64,000 bases of DNA from NCBI RefSeq assembly GCF_001590795.1, contig NZ_JXDL01000001.1, positions 5,317,654-5,381,653 of the forward strand. Direction: 5' to 3'. The DNA comes from Bradyrhizobium sp. AT1 (lineage in GTDB: Bacteria; Pseudomonadota; Alphaproteobacteria; Rhizobiales; Xanthobacteraceae). A program made the position numbers and the translations under genes. Position 1 is the first letter of the stretch, and each line of letters opens with the position of its first letter. The notes below the pieces were generated by a model, which was given only the letters and a program-made list of their open reading frames with translations, ran no database searches and had not been told where the DNA came from. Shown here in pieces: positions 1 through 8,763 of the stretch.

Positions 1-1709
1 CGGTTCTGCTGGGTCGGCCGGTTCGCCACGCTGGCGCGCGACTCGCTCGAGGCCGGTGTCGCGAGCTTCAACTCCTCCAGGAAGATCGGCCGCGAGAAGT
101 AATAGCCCTGCGCGTAGCGGATCTTGGTCGCGGCCTGGAGATAAGCGAGCTCTTCGTAGGATTCGAGGCCCTCGGCGATCACGGTCATGCCCAGCGCTTC
201 GCTCAGGGATTCGATCGCGCGCAAGATGCCCTGGTTGCGCGGACGCTTATGGATGTCGGTGATGAAGGAGCGGTCGATCTTGATCTCGTCGGCGGTGATG
301 TCGGCGAGCGCCGACAGCGAGGAATAGCCGGTGCCGAAATCGTCGATCGAGATGCCGACGCCGAGCTTGCGGAACATCGGCAAGATCTCGGCCTGGAAAT
401 GATTCTTGGCGACGAAGGCGTCTTCCGTCACTTCGATCATGAAACGCTGGGGAAAACCGGTCTCGTCCAGCGCCCGCGCGAAGCTGCGCATGAATTCGGG
501 ATTGCCGGCCTGCTTGGCGGCGACGTTGATGCTGATGGTCGCTTCGGAGCCGAACGTCTCGTTGATCAGGTCGATTGACTTGACGATCTCGGCGAGCACG
601 AGATGAGTGAGCTCGTCGATCAGCCCGAGCTCGCTGGCGAGGTTGATGAACGAGCCGGGCGCCTGGATCACGCCTTCGTCGTCGCGCAGCCGCACCAGCG
701 CCTCGATACCCTTCACGGCCTGGGTGCGGATGTCGACCTTGGACTGGAACGCGCAGCAGAAGCGTTTTTCGAGGATAGCAAGCCGCAGCGACTGCTCGAC
801 CTTCATGCGCGCCTGCGCCTCGCGCTCCATGCTGGAGTCGAAGAAGGCGGCCAGTCCCTTGCCGTCGTTCTTGACGCGGTACATCGCGATGTCGGCGTTC
901 TGACGCAGTGTCTCGAAGCTGCGGCCGTGATCGGGATAGAGGCTGATGCCGACCGAGGTGGAGGCGAAGACCTCCGAATTGTCGATGAAGAACGGCGCCG
1001 TCAGTCGCTCCAGCGTCGACTGCATGAATTCGGCGACCTCCTCCTGGCTCTGGATCGGCGACAGCAGCAGCAGGAATTCGTCGCCGGAGATGCGCGAGAG
1101 CATGTCGGAATCGCGCAGGTCGCGTCCGAGCCGCTTCGACAGCTCGACCAGCAGCGCATCGCCGACCGCGTGGCCGTAATAGTCGTTGATGTGCTTGAAA
1201 TTGTCGACGTCGAGGAAGGCCAGCGCGAAGCGCTCGCCGCCGCGATCGGCCATGAGCAGGTTGTTGGCGCGATGCTCGATCACGCGCCGCGAGGGCAGTC
1301 CGGTCAACTCGTCGAAATAGGCCGAGCGGAACAGCTGGTCCTCGAAATTCTTCTGCTCGGTGATGTCGGAGGACGCCGAGATCAGCAGCTCGCGTCCGGC
1401 GAAGCGAACGGGACGGTGGGTCGTGAGCAGCACCTGGCGCGCGGCGCCGCCATGAAGCGCCTCTTCGGTGACGACGGGTTGGCCGGCGCTCAGAGCCTTG
1501 CGGCAGGCTTCGCGGCGCGGCTCCAGATCGGGCGAGGGGCGGCTGCCATCCATGCCGAGCTGCGCGGCCGCGGCGTCGTTAACCAGCAAAAGCTCGCCCT
1601 GCGCGTCCTGCACGGTCAGGCCGGCCGGCAGCATTCTAACGATTTCCTTGAGAAAACCGAGCTCGGCTTCACTCGCGCCGGAATATCTGTTGTCGTTCAT
1701 AGAAGTCAT
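1..1709 (-). CDS. PAS-GGDEF-EAL cyclic-di-GMP signalling protein (3' end cut by window edge)
   Basis: A bifunctional c-di-GMP turnover protein, translated by me from the minus strand because the frame runs off the left edge. Two in-frame ATGs (1709 and 1700) are possible starts; neither has a strong ribosome site. Residues ~10-120 look like a PAS sensor. The GGDEF domain (~130-290) carries SGDEF instead of GGDEF, with an intact RxxD inhibitory site (RDSD) five residues upstream. The EAL domain (~300 to the end) has the expected catalytic set: EALVR, the Asn of SINVA, IEVTED, DDFGTG, KID, AEGLES and QGYYF. Phosphodiesterase activity is therefore likely; cyclase activity is uncertain with the G-to-S change. 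No membrane segment is visible, so it is probably cytoplasmic. Only the extreme C-terminus is missing. Confidence 0.9.
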   Translation of the reverse strand, partial: MTSMNDNRYSGASEAELGFLKEIVRMLPAGLTVQDAQGELLLVNDAAAAQLGMDGSRPSPDLEPRREACRKALSAGQPVVTEEALHGGAARQVLLTTHRPVRFAGRELLISASSDITEQKNFEDQLFRSAYFDELTGLPSRRVIEHRANNLLMADRGGERFALAFLDVDNFKHINDYYGHAVGDALLVELSKRLGRDLRDSDMLSRISGDEFLLLLSPIQSQEEVAEFMQSTLERLTAPFFIDNSEVFASTSVGISLYPDHGRSFETLRQNADIAMYRVKNDGKGLAAFFDSSMEREAQARMKVEQSLRLAILEKRFCCAFQSKVDIRTQAVKGIEALVRLRDDEGVIQAPGSFINLASELGLIDELTHLVLAEIVKSIDLINETFGSEATISINVAAKQAGNPEFMRSFARALDETGFPQRFMIEVTEDAFVAKNHFQAEILPMFRKLGVGISIDDFGTGYSSLSALADITADEIKIDRSFITDIHKRPRNQGILRAIESLSEALGMTVIAEGLESYEELAYLQAATKIRYAQGYYFSRPIFLEELKLATPASSESRASVANRPTQQN

Positions 1710-1910
1710 GAATCTTGTTGTTTCAGCGCGCCTTTGCAATGGACGCGATCTTGCGCGGTTCCCTCTTAAGTTTGGTTAAGGGGTCAGGAGAAATACGGGG
1801 GTGTTTTGCGGCGATGCGACGCGCGCCGACGATCGTCATTAACAGAGGGTCAACGTCGCTTGCGAAACGGCGATTGAAGCGCGGGTCGCGCTTTCGCTTG
1901 GCGCGCGATG

Positions 1911-2876
1911 CTATTCGCTTCGCGGGATCCGGCATTGCATGATGCAATGCAGGCCGGTCTTCAAGTATGAGATCTCGGTTCTGCCGTCGAAGGCCGACAG
2001 TGCCGATTTCAGCAGCTTGGTGCCGAAGCCGGGCTCGGCCACCTTGTCCACGCTCGGTCCCTCGGTTTCGTCCCAGGTGACGGTCAGGCGGTCGTCGCTG
2101 ACGGTCCACGACACCTGCAACAGGCCGCTCGGTGAGGAGAATGCGCCGTACTTGCCTGCATTGGTGGCGAGCTCGTGAAACATCAATGACAGCGTGACGG
2201 CGAGCTTCGGCGGCAGGAACAGTCGCTCGCCATTGAGCGTGAAGCGGACATGGCCGTAGGGGCCGAGCTCGGAGATCAGGAGATCGCGGATATCGCAGCC
2301 GGCCTTGTCGATGCGCGAGATCAAATCGTCGGTCGCCGCCAGCGAGCGCAGCCGTGGATCAATCCGGGTCCAGACCTGCGGCTGGTCATGCAGCACCTGG
2401 TGCAGCACCGCATGCACCGTCGACAGCTTGTTCTTCAGCCGGTGCTGCAGCTCGTCGACCAGCAGCTTGCGATAATCCTCTTCCTCGATCAGGCGCTTGG
2501 AGATCCGGCGCTGCTCGGCCAGCATGGTGCGATAGTGCTCGACGCCCCAGATGGTGAGCGCGCAGACCGCCCAATAGAGGGCCAGCAGGGCAAATCGTGC
2601 ACGATCGGCAAAGGCATCGCCGAAATTCACGACGACGCCGAGCATGCCGCCGGCAATTGCGGTCACGATTCCGATCCGGAAACCTCCGAACGCGGCGGCA
2701 AAGAACACGGCCGGAAAGTAGGGGGTGAAGTAGACGTCGGGCCGCACATGCGCCAGAGCCCAGCGCGCCAACGTTGCAACCACAAGGCAGGCCACCGCGA
2801 ACGCAACGCTTAGGCCGAGCGATGGCGGGGCTTCGCCCTGCCAACCTCTACGGAATTCGTCGATCAGCTTCCCCAT
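1911..2876 (-). CDS. membrane sensor histidine kinase, DUF4118 plus HWE/HisKA_2 type
   Basis: A 321-residue sensor kinase. Residues ~20-112 hold several hydrophobic segments resembling the DUF4118 (KdpD-like) transmembrane module. A phospho-acceptor region of the HisKA_2/HWE type follows at ~140 (DELQHRLKNKLSTVHAVL, with the conserved His followed by Arg-Leu-Lys-Asn). The C-terminal ATPase domain has the N-box FHELATNAGKYGA and a late GFGTKLL. HWE kinases are common in rhizobia and often act with single-domain regulators or PhyR-type stress systems, but no partner regulator lies beside it. It sits upstream of, and in the same direction as, the c-di-GMP gene, with ~200 bp between them, so co-transcription is possible but not shown. 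The stimulus is unknown. Confidence 0.85.
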   Translation of the reverse strand: MGKLIDEFRRGWQGEAPPSLGLSVAFAVACLVVATLARWALAHVRPDVYFTPYFPAVFFAAAFGGFRIGIVTAIAGGMLGVVVNFGDAFADRARFALLALYWAVCALTIWGVEHYRTMLAEQRRISKRLIEEEDYRKLLVDELQHRLKNKLSTVHAVLHQVLHDQPQVWTRIDPRLRSLAATDDLISRIDKAGCDIRDLLISELGPYGHVRFTLNGERLFLPPKLAVTLSLMFHELATNAGKYGAFSSPSGLLQVSWTVSDDRLTVTWDETEGPSVDKVAEPGFGTKLLKSALSAFDGRTEISYLKTGLHCIMQCRIPRSE

Positions 2877-3055
2877 GCGCAGCCCAGTTGCGATATGCGT
2901 TCGAAAATCGAGCGGCCCGCGAAGATGTTACGCATCCCGTCCGCACAAGCATAGCTTGCCTTGTCGCAGACAGGCAGGGATAGTGGCGCCCGCGGCGATG
3001 GCAGCCGCCGATGTTCGCCATTTGGCATCAAATCGTTCGAAAACAGGAACATTCC

Positions 3056-3892
3056 ATGGGCAGGCTGGACGGCAAGGTTGCAGTGATCACGGGGGCGACG
3101 AGCGGGATCGGATTGCGCACTGCGGAAGTCTTCGTTGCCGAAGGTGCCAAAATTGTGATCGCGGGCCGGCGTGTACCGGAAGGCGAGGCGCTGGCGAAGC
3201 AGCTGGGGGCCAATTGCATCTTCCGCCAGACCGACGTGACGGTCGAGGCGCAGATGCAGGCCCTGATCGCGCTGGCCGTGGACAGATTCGGCCGGATCGA
3301 CTGCCTGTTCAACAATGCCGGCGGCCCGGCGCAGACCGGCGGCATCGAGCGCCTCGAGGCCGAGCGCTTCGACGCGGCGATGGCAACCCTGGTGCGCAGC
3401 GTCATGCTCGGCATGAAGCACGCCGCGCCCCACATGAAGAAGCAGGGCAGCGGCAGCATCATCAACAACGGCAGCATCGCCGGCCGCCTCGCCGGCTTCT
3501 CGTCCTCGATGGTGTATAGCGCGGCCAAGGCGGCGGTGATCCATCTCACCAAATGCGTGGCGATGGAGCTCGGCGAGTCCAATGTGCGCGTCAATTCGAT
3601 TTCGCCCGGCGCGATCGCGACCGGCATTTTCGGCAAGGCGCTCGGGCTCTCGACCGATGCCGCGGAGAAGACGCCGGCGGTGATGCGCGAAGTCTACAAG
3701 TCCGCGCAGCCGATCCCGCGTGCCGGCCTGCCTGACGACATCGCCCAGGCTGCGGTGTTCCTTGCCAGCGACGAATCCAGCTTCATCAACGGCCACGACC
3801 TCGTCGTCGACGGCGCCATGACCGGCGGCCGCAACTGGAGCCAGCAGCAGCAGGGCTATGTGGCCCTGCGCAAGGCATTCGATCAGGGGTAG
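3056..3892 (+). CDS. short-chain dehydrogenase/reductase (SDR)
   Basis: A classical NAD(P)-dependent SDR of 278 residues. The cofactor loop TGATSGIG is near residue 12, the NNAG motif near 87, and the catalytic Ser-Tyr-Lys set is seen as NGSIAG followed by YSAAK around 140-160. The C-terminal DLVVDGAMTGG is typical. I chose the ATG at 3056 because AGGAAC lies just upstream and the protein then begins with the usual GKVAVITG strand; the frame stays open further upstream to 3011. The substrate cannot be told from sequence. It stands alone on the plus strand, next to the P450 and luciferase-like oxygenase on the other strand, so a role in the same oxidative pathway is conceivable but only inferred. 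Confidence 0.9.
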   Translation: MGRLDGKVAVITGATSGIGLRTAEVFVAEGAKIVIAGRRVPEGEALAKQLGANCIFRQTDVTVEAQMQALIALAVDRFGRIDCLFNNAGGPAQTGGIERLEAERFDAAMATLVRSVMLGMKHAAPHMKKQGSGSIINNGSIAGRLAGFSSSMVYSAAKAAVIHLTKCVAMELGESNVRVNSISPGAIATGIFGKALGLSTDAAEKTPAVMREVYKSAQPIPRAGLPDDIAQAAVFLASDESSFINGHDLVVDGAMTGGRNWSQQQQGYVALRKAFDQG

Positions 3893-3902
3893 CCGATAGC
3901 GC

Positions 3903-3991
3903 GTAGGGCGGATTAGCCGCAGGCGTAATCCGCCTCTTCGCCTCCGCAGAGACAGAAGTGGCGGGTTACGCCTGCGGCTAACCCGCCCTAC
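3903..3991. repeat. intergenic palindromic repeat, GTAGGGCGG...CCGCCCTAC family
   Basis: Two ~32-base arms (3903-3934 and 3960-3991) are imperfect reverse complements around a short centre. The same design recurs at 26312-26426, 27782-27894 and 55777-55859. It fills the gap between the convergent SDR and P450 genes and could act as a transcript-end hairpin. Confidence 0.8.
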
Positions 3992-4001
3992 AAAGCAACG
4001 C

Positions 4002-5378
4002 CTAAACCGCCTTCACCCGCACCCTCAACCCGTCGCGCGGCTTCGGGATCGGCCAGATCTGCCAGTCCGGCTTGTAGCCGGGCTCCAGCGACACTTCGAG
4101 GTTCTGCAAGAAGTGCCGCGCGAAGCACTTCGCCTGCATGTAGGCGAAGTGCAGGCCGAGGCACATATGCGCGCCGCCGCCGAACGGAACCCAGGCGAAG
4201 CGGTGGCGGCCGCGCTGGGCCTCCTCGGTGAAGCGCATGGGATCGAAGCGGTCCGGCTCCGGCCAGATCTCCTTCATGTGATGCGTATAGAGCGGATTGA
4301 CGCCGACCGCCGTGCCGGCGGGGATCGCGAATCCCCTGAAGCTAAAATCGCGCATGGCACGGCGCGGCATCGAGGGCACCGGCGGCCTGATCCGCAATGC
4401 TTCCTTGAACGCCATCTCGGACAGCGGCATCTTTTCGAGATCATCGAAACTGCTCGGCGCGCCGGGAGCGAGCCCGAGCGCGAGCACCTCCGCGCGCAGC
4501 CGGTCCTGCCAATCCGGATTGGCGGCGAGCTCGCCGATGAAGGAGGTCAGCGACGAGGTCAGCGTGTCGTGCGCCGCCATCATCAGAAAGCTCATGTGGT
4601 CGATGATGTCCTGCTCGGACAGCAGCGCGCCATCTTCATGGGTGGCGCGGCAGAGCTGCGAGAACAGATCGTCGCCACCGTGATTACCGCGCCGGAGCGG
4701 AATCTGCTGGCGGAAATAGGCGACGATGCGCTTGCGCCCCGCGACGCCGCGCGCCATCTGCGTGCCGGGTAGGGGACGGCGGATCGGGGCGACGGCGGCC
4801 GCGACCATGTCGACGAAGGCGCGGTTGATCTCGTCGACCTCCGGCCCGATGTCGGCACCGAGGAAGGACGCCGCGGCGAGATCGAGCGTGAGCTGCTTCA
4901 TCGCCGGATAAAGTTGCATGTCGCCGGGCTTGGCCTTCCACTGCGCGACGCGCGCGGAAATACCGCGGTCGAGGTCCGACAGATAGGACTTCATCGGGCC
5001 GGATTTGAACGCGACAGACAGCGCCTTGCGATGCAGCCGGTGCTCGTCGAAATCGAGCAGCATCAGCCCGCGCGGAAACAGCAGCCCCAGTACCTTGTTC
5101 CAGCCGTGCGTGGACGAGAACAGCTTCTGCTGGTCGAACAGCACGAGCTCGTTGGCCTCCGGCCCGAGCAGCACGACATTGGTCTCGCCGAAGAAATGCG
5201 TACGGTAGACCGGACCGTATTTGGCGCCGTTGGCCTCGATGTGCCCCTTGGGGTCGGCCAGCACCTGCAAGGTCTTGCCGATGATCGGCCAGCCTTCGTC
5301 GCCGGGAATATGCGTCAGGGCGTTGCGTTTGGGCGCGGTGTAGTCGGGCCCCGTTGCGGCCACATTCTGCATCGACAT
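4002..5378 (-). CDS. cytochrome P450
   Basis: A soluble bacterial P450 of 458 residues. The I-helix signature appears as AAHDTLTS, the K-helix ExxR as KEALRIRPP, and the heme loop as FGGGAHMCLG, with the proximal Cys near residue 405. Length and the absence of a membrane anchor fit a bacterial class I enzyme needing separate ferredoxin and reductase, neither of which is in this window. The frame is open to 5678, but the ATG at 5378 has GGAGCAA at good spacing and the upstream part looks like non-coding repeat, so the shorter start is preferred. It follows the luciferase-like monooxygenase gene on the same strand after a 244-bp gap holding a palindromic repeat. The substrate is unknown; a terpene or fatty-acid-like hydroxylation is only a guess. 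Confidence 0.93.
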   Translation of the reverse strand: MSMQNVAATGPDYTAPKRNALTHIPGDEGWPIIGKTLQVLADPKGHIEANGAKYGPVYRTHFFGETNVVLLGPEANELVLFDQQKLFSSTHGWNKVLGLLFPRGLMLLDFDEHRLHRKALSVAFKSGPMKSYLSDLDRGISARVAQWKAKPGDMQLYPAMKQLTLDLAAASFLGADIGPEVDEINRAFVDMVAAAVAPIRRPLPGTQMARGVAGRKRIVAYFRQQIPLRRGNHGGDDLFSQLCRATHEDGALLSEQDIIDHMSFLMMAAHDTLTSSLTSFIGELAANPDWQDRLRAEVLALGLAPGAPSSFDDLEKMPLSEMAFKEALRIRPPVPSMPRRAMRDFSFRGFAIPAGTAVGVNPLYTHHMKEIWPEPDRFDPMRFTEEAQRGRHRFAWVPFGGGAHMCLGLHFAYMQAKCFARHFLQNLEVSLEPGYKPDWQIWPIPKPRDGLRVRVKAV

Positions 5379-5472
5379 CACGATTGCTCCGATTGGCAGG
5401 CACCGCGAGCATAACACGATCCGGACGCAGTGAGCCGCCGTCGTGTAACGCACAAAATCGTCACACCCACAG

Positions 5473-5610
5473 CTGTCGTCCCGGCGAACGCCGGGACCCA
5501 TGACCCCAGGGAGAAGTTGTGGTGCGAGGCTGGTAACTCCTGGTCTTCGTAAAACGACATTTTGTGGCCACGGGTCCCGGGTTCGCGCTGCGCGCGCCCC
5601 GGGACGACAA
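5473..5610. repeat. palindromic repeat, CTGTCGTCCC...GGGACGAC family
   Basis: Outer arms CTGTCGTCCCGGCGAACGCC and GGGCGCGCCCCGGGACGAC-like sequence form a large imperfect hairpin between the P450 and luciferase-like genes. It is related at its ends to the copies at 13315-13445 and 15236-15363, but its middle differs. Confidence 0.7.
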
Positions 5611-5622
5611 GTGGAGCGCGTC

Positions 5623-6858
5623 CTACCGCTTCGCCGCTTCCTTCTGCAGATCCGGCGCGTTGACGGCGGGGATGGCAACGCGGCCGGGGCCGGTCACCTT
5701 CAGCGCCTCGGCGGCCTTCTCGTTCTCCATGATCTTGGCCATCACCGCCTGTCCGGCGCGCTCGAAGATCGCGCGGTTCTCGATCACGAATTTTTGCGAC
5801 CGGCGCAGGCCGTCGACGTAACCGTTGATCTCAGGCACGACGTAGCGCGCCACCAAGTCCCAGCTCCGGCGCGTATTTTCCGGATTGGCCCAGTCGTGCA
5901 CGAAGCCGATGATGGCGCCGACGCCACCGGAGACCTGCATCACGTTCTTGATGGTTTTGACGAGATCGTCGGGCGTGCCGATGGTGGACGCGGCGCCCTC
6001 GACGAAGGCGGTCTTGTCGACGGCCTCATCCGGCGAGGAGAATGCGGTGAGGCCCGGTCGCTGCAGCGTGCCGACATTATATTCGTTGTGCCAGCGCATC
6101 AGCCCGGCGCCGGCTTCCCTGCGGGCCTGCTCGCGGGTCTCGGCGATGTGAAAGGTGAGCAGCACGCGCCAATCGGCACGGTTCACCGTGGTGCCGTGCT
6201 TTTTCGCGGCGTCCTCGGCGAATTGCCATTGCTGCTGCAGCGACATCAGCCCCTGCGTCGTCATCGAACCCAGCGAGATGATGCCGATGCCGTATTTTCC
6301 GGCGAGCGTCATGCCGGAGGGCGAGATCTGCGACGCCACCACGAACGGCATCTCCTCCTGCAGCGGCAGGATCTGCAGCGCGGCGTCGTTCATGGTGAAC
6401 CAGTCGCTCTTGGCCGTGACGCGTTCGCCGTTGAAGAGCCGGCGGATCACGCCGATGGCTTCGTCCTGGCGATCGCGCTGCGTCATCGGATCGATGCCGA
6501 GCGTATGCGCGTCGGAGGCGAGCGCGCCGGGGCCGGAGCCGAAGATGGCGCGTCCGCCGGTCATGTGGTCGAGCTGCACCATGCGCTGGGCCACGTTGTA
6601 GGGATGATGATAGGGCAGCGACACCACGCCAGTGCCGAGCTTGATCCGCTTGGTGCGTTCGCCGGCGGCCGCCAGGAACATCTCGGGCGAGGCGATCATC
6701 TCCCAGCCCGAGGAATGATGCTCGCCGCACCAGAACTCGTCATAACCGAGCGCATCCAGCTGCTCGACCAGGTCGAGATCGCGCCGGAACTGCAGCATCG
6801 GATGCTCCCCGATCGGGTGATGCGGGGCAAGAAAGGCTCCGAACTTCAGGCGCGCCAT
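5623..6858 (-). CDS. LLM-class flavin-dependent oxidoreductase (limonene-monooxygenase-like)
   Basis: A 411-residue bacterial-luciferase-like monooxygenase using reduced FMN (or F420 in some relatives). It starts with KFGAFLAPHHP, typical of the group. Further conserved stretches are GYDEFWCGEHHSSGWEMI, LGTGVVSLPYHHPYNVA and the GRAIFGSGPG region near residue 105. The closest family I can name from memory is the limonene 1,2-monooxygenase-like LLM group, but the substrate cannot be assigned from sequence. It lies upstream of and in the same direction as the P450, suggesting a shared oxidative catabolic role. A flavin reductase partner is not in the window. Confidence 0.88.
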   Translation of the reverse strand: MARLKFGAFLAPHHPIGEHPMLQFRRDLDLVEQLDALGYDEFWCGEHHSSGWEMIASPEMFLAAAGERTKRIKLGTGVVSLPYHHPYNVAQRMVQLDHMTGGRAIFGSGPGALASDAHTLGIDPMTQRDRQDEAIGVIRRLFNGERVTAKSDWFTMNDAALQILPLQEEMPFVVASQISPSGMTLAGKYGIGIISLGSMTTQGLMSLQQQWQFAEDAAKKHGTTVNRADWRVLLTFHIAETREQARREAGAGLMRWHNEYNVGTLQRPGLTAFSSPDEAVDKTAFVEGAASTIGTPDDLVKTIKNVMQVSGGVGAIIGFVHDWANPENTRRSWDLVARYVVPEINGYVDGLRRSQKFVIENRAIFERAGQAVMAKIMENEKAAEALKVTGPGRVAIPAVNAPDLQKEAAKR

Positions 6859-7530
6859 GGCGTTCTCTCCGGCTATGATTTTCTGTTTCTTGAGACGGCA
6901 AGGCTACGTGCCGGAGGAGGCAAACGCAATCACGCGGTGTCCCGCAAGGCGGAATGCAGGCATGCGGAGAGCGAAGCGAGATGCTTCTCGCCTCTCCCTG
7001 CTTGTAACGCCGGGACGAGCTTTGCGCGCAATGACGTGTTGAGAGTGCCTCGCTCCCGTAGCGGCACGATTCGCGGAAACTCTCCCTCATCCGAAATTCC
7101 AACTGCGTTGGAGTCCGGCCTCGCTCCGCACGCGGCAGAGCTATTGCATTTGGATCGTCACGAGAGGTCGTCTTGCCCGGGTTTGTCGCAGGCTGCGTCG
7201 ACCATGATCGTCTTCGGCGCAGATCGGAAATGCGGCCGGAGTGGCCGCAATCGGCGCGGTGTTGTTCGCCGTCGAAGCCTTGCAATCAGCGCGCGCAGGA
7301 TCTCTCGTTCGCTTGCGCCGTTTGTGACATTAATGATGGCCAGCGCCGCATTCCCGGCGCGGATGCGCCGCGCCTCTGCACGAAGTTGAGGCATCTGTGG
7401 TTAACGCCTGCGGATTTCACGGGAAATCCCTCCGATTTCGTCGGATTGACAGCGCACGGTCTTTTTATTTTGCAATGCAGCAACTATCTGGTTTGGCTGG
7501 ACGTTGAACGTCGCCCACCAGGAACTTGCC
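6859..7530. other. 670-bp gap without a convincing gene; adjacent palindromes at its right end
   Basis: Several short frames cross this region on both strands, but none has a plausible ribosome site or a recognisable product. The right end (7412-7451) holds two adjacent inverted repeats followed by TTGACA, described separately. The stretch 6893-7030 has the flavour of degenerate intergenic repeat sequence. It could also hold the remains of a lost gene; I see no direct proof. Confidence 0.5.
7412..7471 (+). promoter_or_regulatory. two adjacent palindromes abutting a -35-like TTGACA, upstream of the esterase gene
   Basis: GGATTTC (7412-7418) and GAAATCC (7423-7429) are perfect 7-base arms with a 4-base loop. 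Next come TCCGA (7431-7435) and TCGGA (7441-7445), 5-base arms with a 5-base loop. TTGACA follows at 7446-7451. The -10 is unclear (T-rich sequence at 7462-7471). This arrangement looks like an operator placed at the -35 of the promoter for the gene starting at 7531. Confidence 0.4.
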
Positions 7531-8697
7531 GTGTCGTTAGCCAGAAATGTCGATTTGTTGAGACGTCTGACCAAGCTGGACGGCTTGCGCTTTGCCGAGC
7601 TCGGTCGCAGCGCCGATGCGCCCAGCCCCTTGGAAGAGGTCACGGACTTCGGCGAAAATCCCGGCGCCTTGCGCATGTTCGCGTTCGTGCCGGCGCAGTT
7701 GCAGAAGCCGCGCGGGCTGGTCGTCGTGCTGCATGGCTGCGGGCAGACGGCCGCAGCTTACGATCTCGGTGCGGGCTGGTCGACGCTCGCGAAGCACTAT
7801 GGCTTCGCGCTGTTGATGCCCGAGCAGCAGCGCGTCAACAACGGCAATACCTGCTTCAACTGGTTCAATCCGGAAGATACGGCGCGAGGCAGCGGCGAGG
7901 CGCATTCGATCCGCGAGATGATCGCGCACATGGCTAAGGCGCATCGCATCGATCCCAGGCGCATCTTCATCACCGGCCTGTCCGCCGGCGGCGGCATGAC
8001 CTCGGTGATGCTTGCGACCTATCCGGAACTGTTTGCGGCCGGCGCGATCATTGCCGGGCTGCCCTATGGCATCGCCTCGAACCTGCGCGAAGCACTGGAC
8101 GGCATGTTTCATTCTCCGGTCCGTCCCGGGCGCGAGCTCGGTGACCTCGTGCGCAACGCCTCCGATTATCGTGGCCCCTGGCCGAAAATCTCGGTGTGGC
8201 ACGGCAGCGCCGACCGCACCGTCAATCCCGGCAATGCCAACGAGATCGTCAAGCAGTGGCTCGATCTGCACGATCTGCCGGAAGCGCCGATGGCGGAGAC
8301 CAATGTCGACGGCCATCCGCGCCAGGCCTGGTGGAACAAGGACGGCGAGACGCTGGTCGAATGCTACGCCATCACCGACATGGCGCACGGCACGCCGCTT
8401 GGGATCGCCGACAACGATCAGCGCTATGGCGTCGAAGGCGCCTTCCTGATCGAGGCCGGTATCTCCTCGTCCTATCACATCGCAAAATTCTTCGGCCTCA
8501 CCGACTGGATTGCAGACGCAGCCAAGCCGGAAGCCAAGCCCACAGCGCATCCGGCGCTGACGTCTGCGCCACATCTCGCCCGTTCGATCCGCGCAGCAGT
8601 CGCTGAAGAGTCCTCCGAGCCGAAGCAAGAGGCTCGCAGCTTCGATCTCGGCCAGATCATCACGCGCGCGCTGACCGCCGCGGGATTGATGAAGTAG
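7531..8697 (+). CDS. PHB-depolymerase-family esterase without signal peptide
   Basis: An alpha/beta-hydrolase of 388 residues of the Esterase_PHB/polyhydroxyalkanoate depolymerase family. The oxyanion region is VVVLHGCGQ (~64-71), the nucleophile elbow GLSAGG with Ser151, and a late His lies in ITDMAHGTPLG. The GTG at 7531 is preferred because AGGAA lies 6 bases upstream; a TTG at 7504 is the other choice. Relatives that attack extracellular PHB usually carry signal peptides, but no hydrophobic leader is visible with either start, so the enzyme may be cytoplasmic or exported by another route. The tail (~330-388) is Ala/Pro-rich and low-complexity. A feruloyl-esterase-like activity is an alternative. 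Confidence 0.85.
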   Translation: MSLARNVDLLRRLTKLDGLRFAELGRSADAPSPLEEVTDFGENPGALRMFAFVPAQLQKPRGLVVVLHGCGQTAAAYDLGAGWSTLAKHYGFALLMPEQQRVNNGNTCFNWFNPEDTARGSGEAHSIREMIAHMAKAHRIDPRRIFITGLSAGGGMTSVMLATYPELFAAGAIIAGLPYGIASNLREALDGMFHSPVRPGRELGDLVRNASDYRGPWPKISVWHGSADRTVNPGNANEIVKQWLDLHDLPEAPMAETNVDGHPRQAWWNKDGETLVECYAITDMAHGTPLGIADNDQRYGVEGAFLIEAGISSSYHIAKFFGLTDWIADAAKPEAKPTAHPALTSAPHLARSIRAAVAEESSEPKQEARSFDLGQIITRALTAAGLMK

Positions 8698-8700
8698 CCT

Positions 8701-8753
8701 CGTTGTCGTCCCTGCCTGGCGCGCATTGCGCAGGGGGCGAAGGGACGACAACG
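8701..8753. repeat. hairpin CGTTGTCGTCCCT...AGGGACGACAACG
   Basis: Perfect 13-base arms (8701-8713 and 8741-8753) enclose a partly palindromic centre. It lies between two convergent genes a few bases after the esterase stop, so it may serve as a two-way terminator, although no T-tract follows. Confidence 0.75.
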
Positions 8754-8763
8754 GCGTTTGCAG

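Noticed and set aside
5379..5678. N-terminal extension of the cytochrome P450
   Set aside because: The extra 100 residues overlap a palindromic repeat and have no P450 features; a well-placed ribosome site marks the ATG at 5378.
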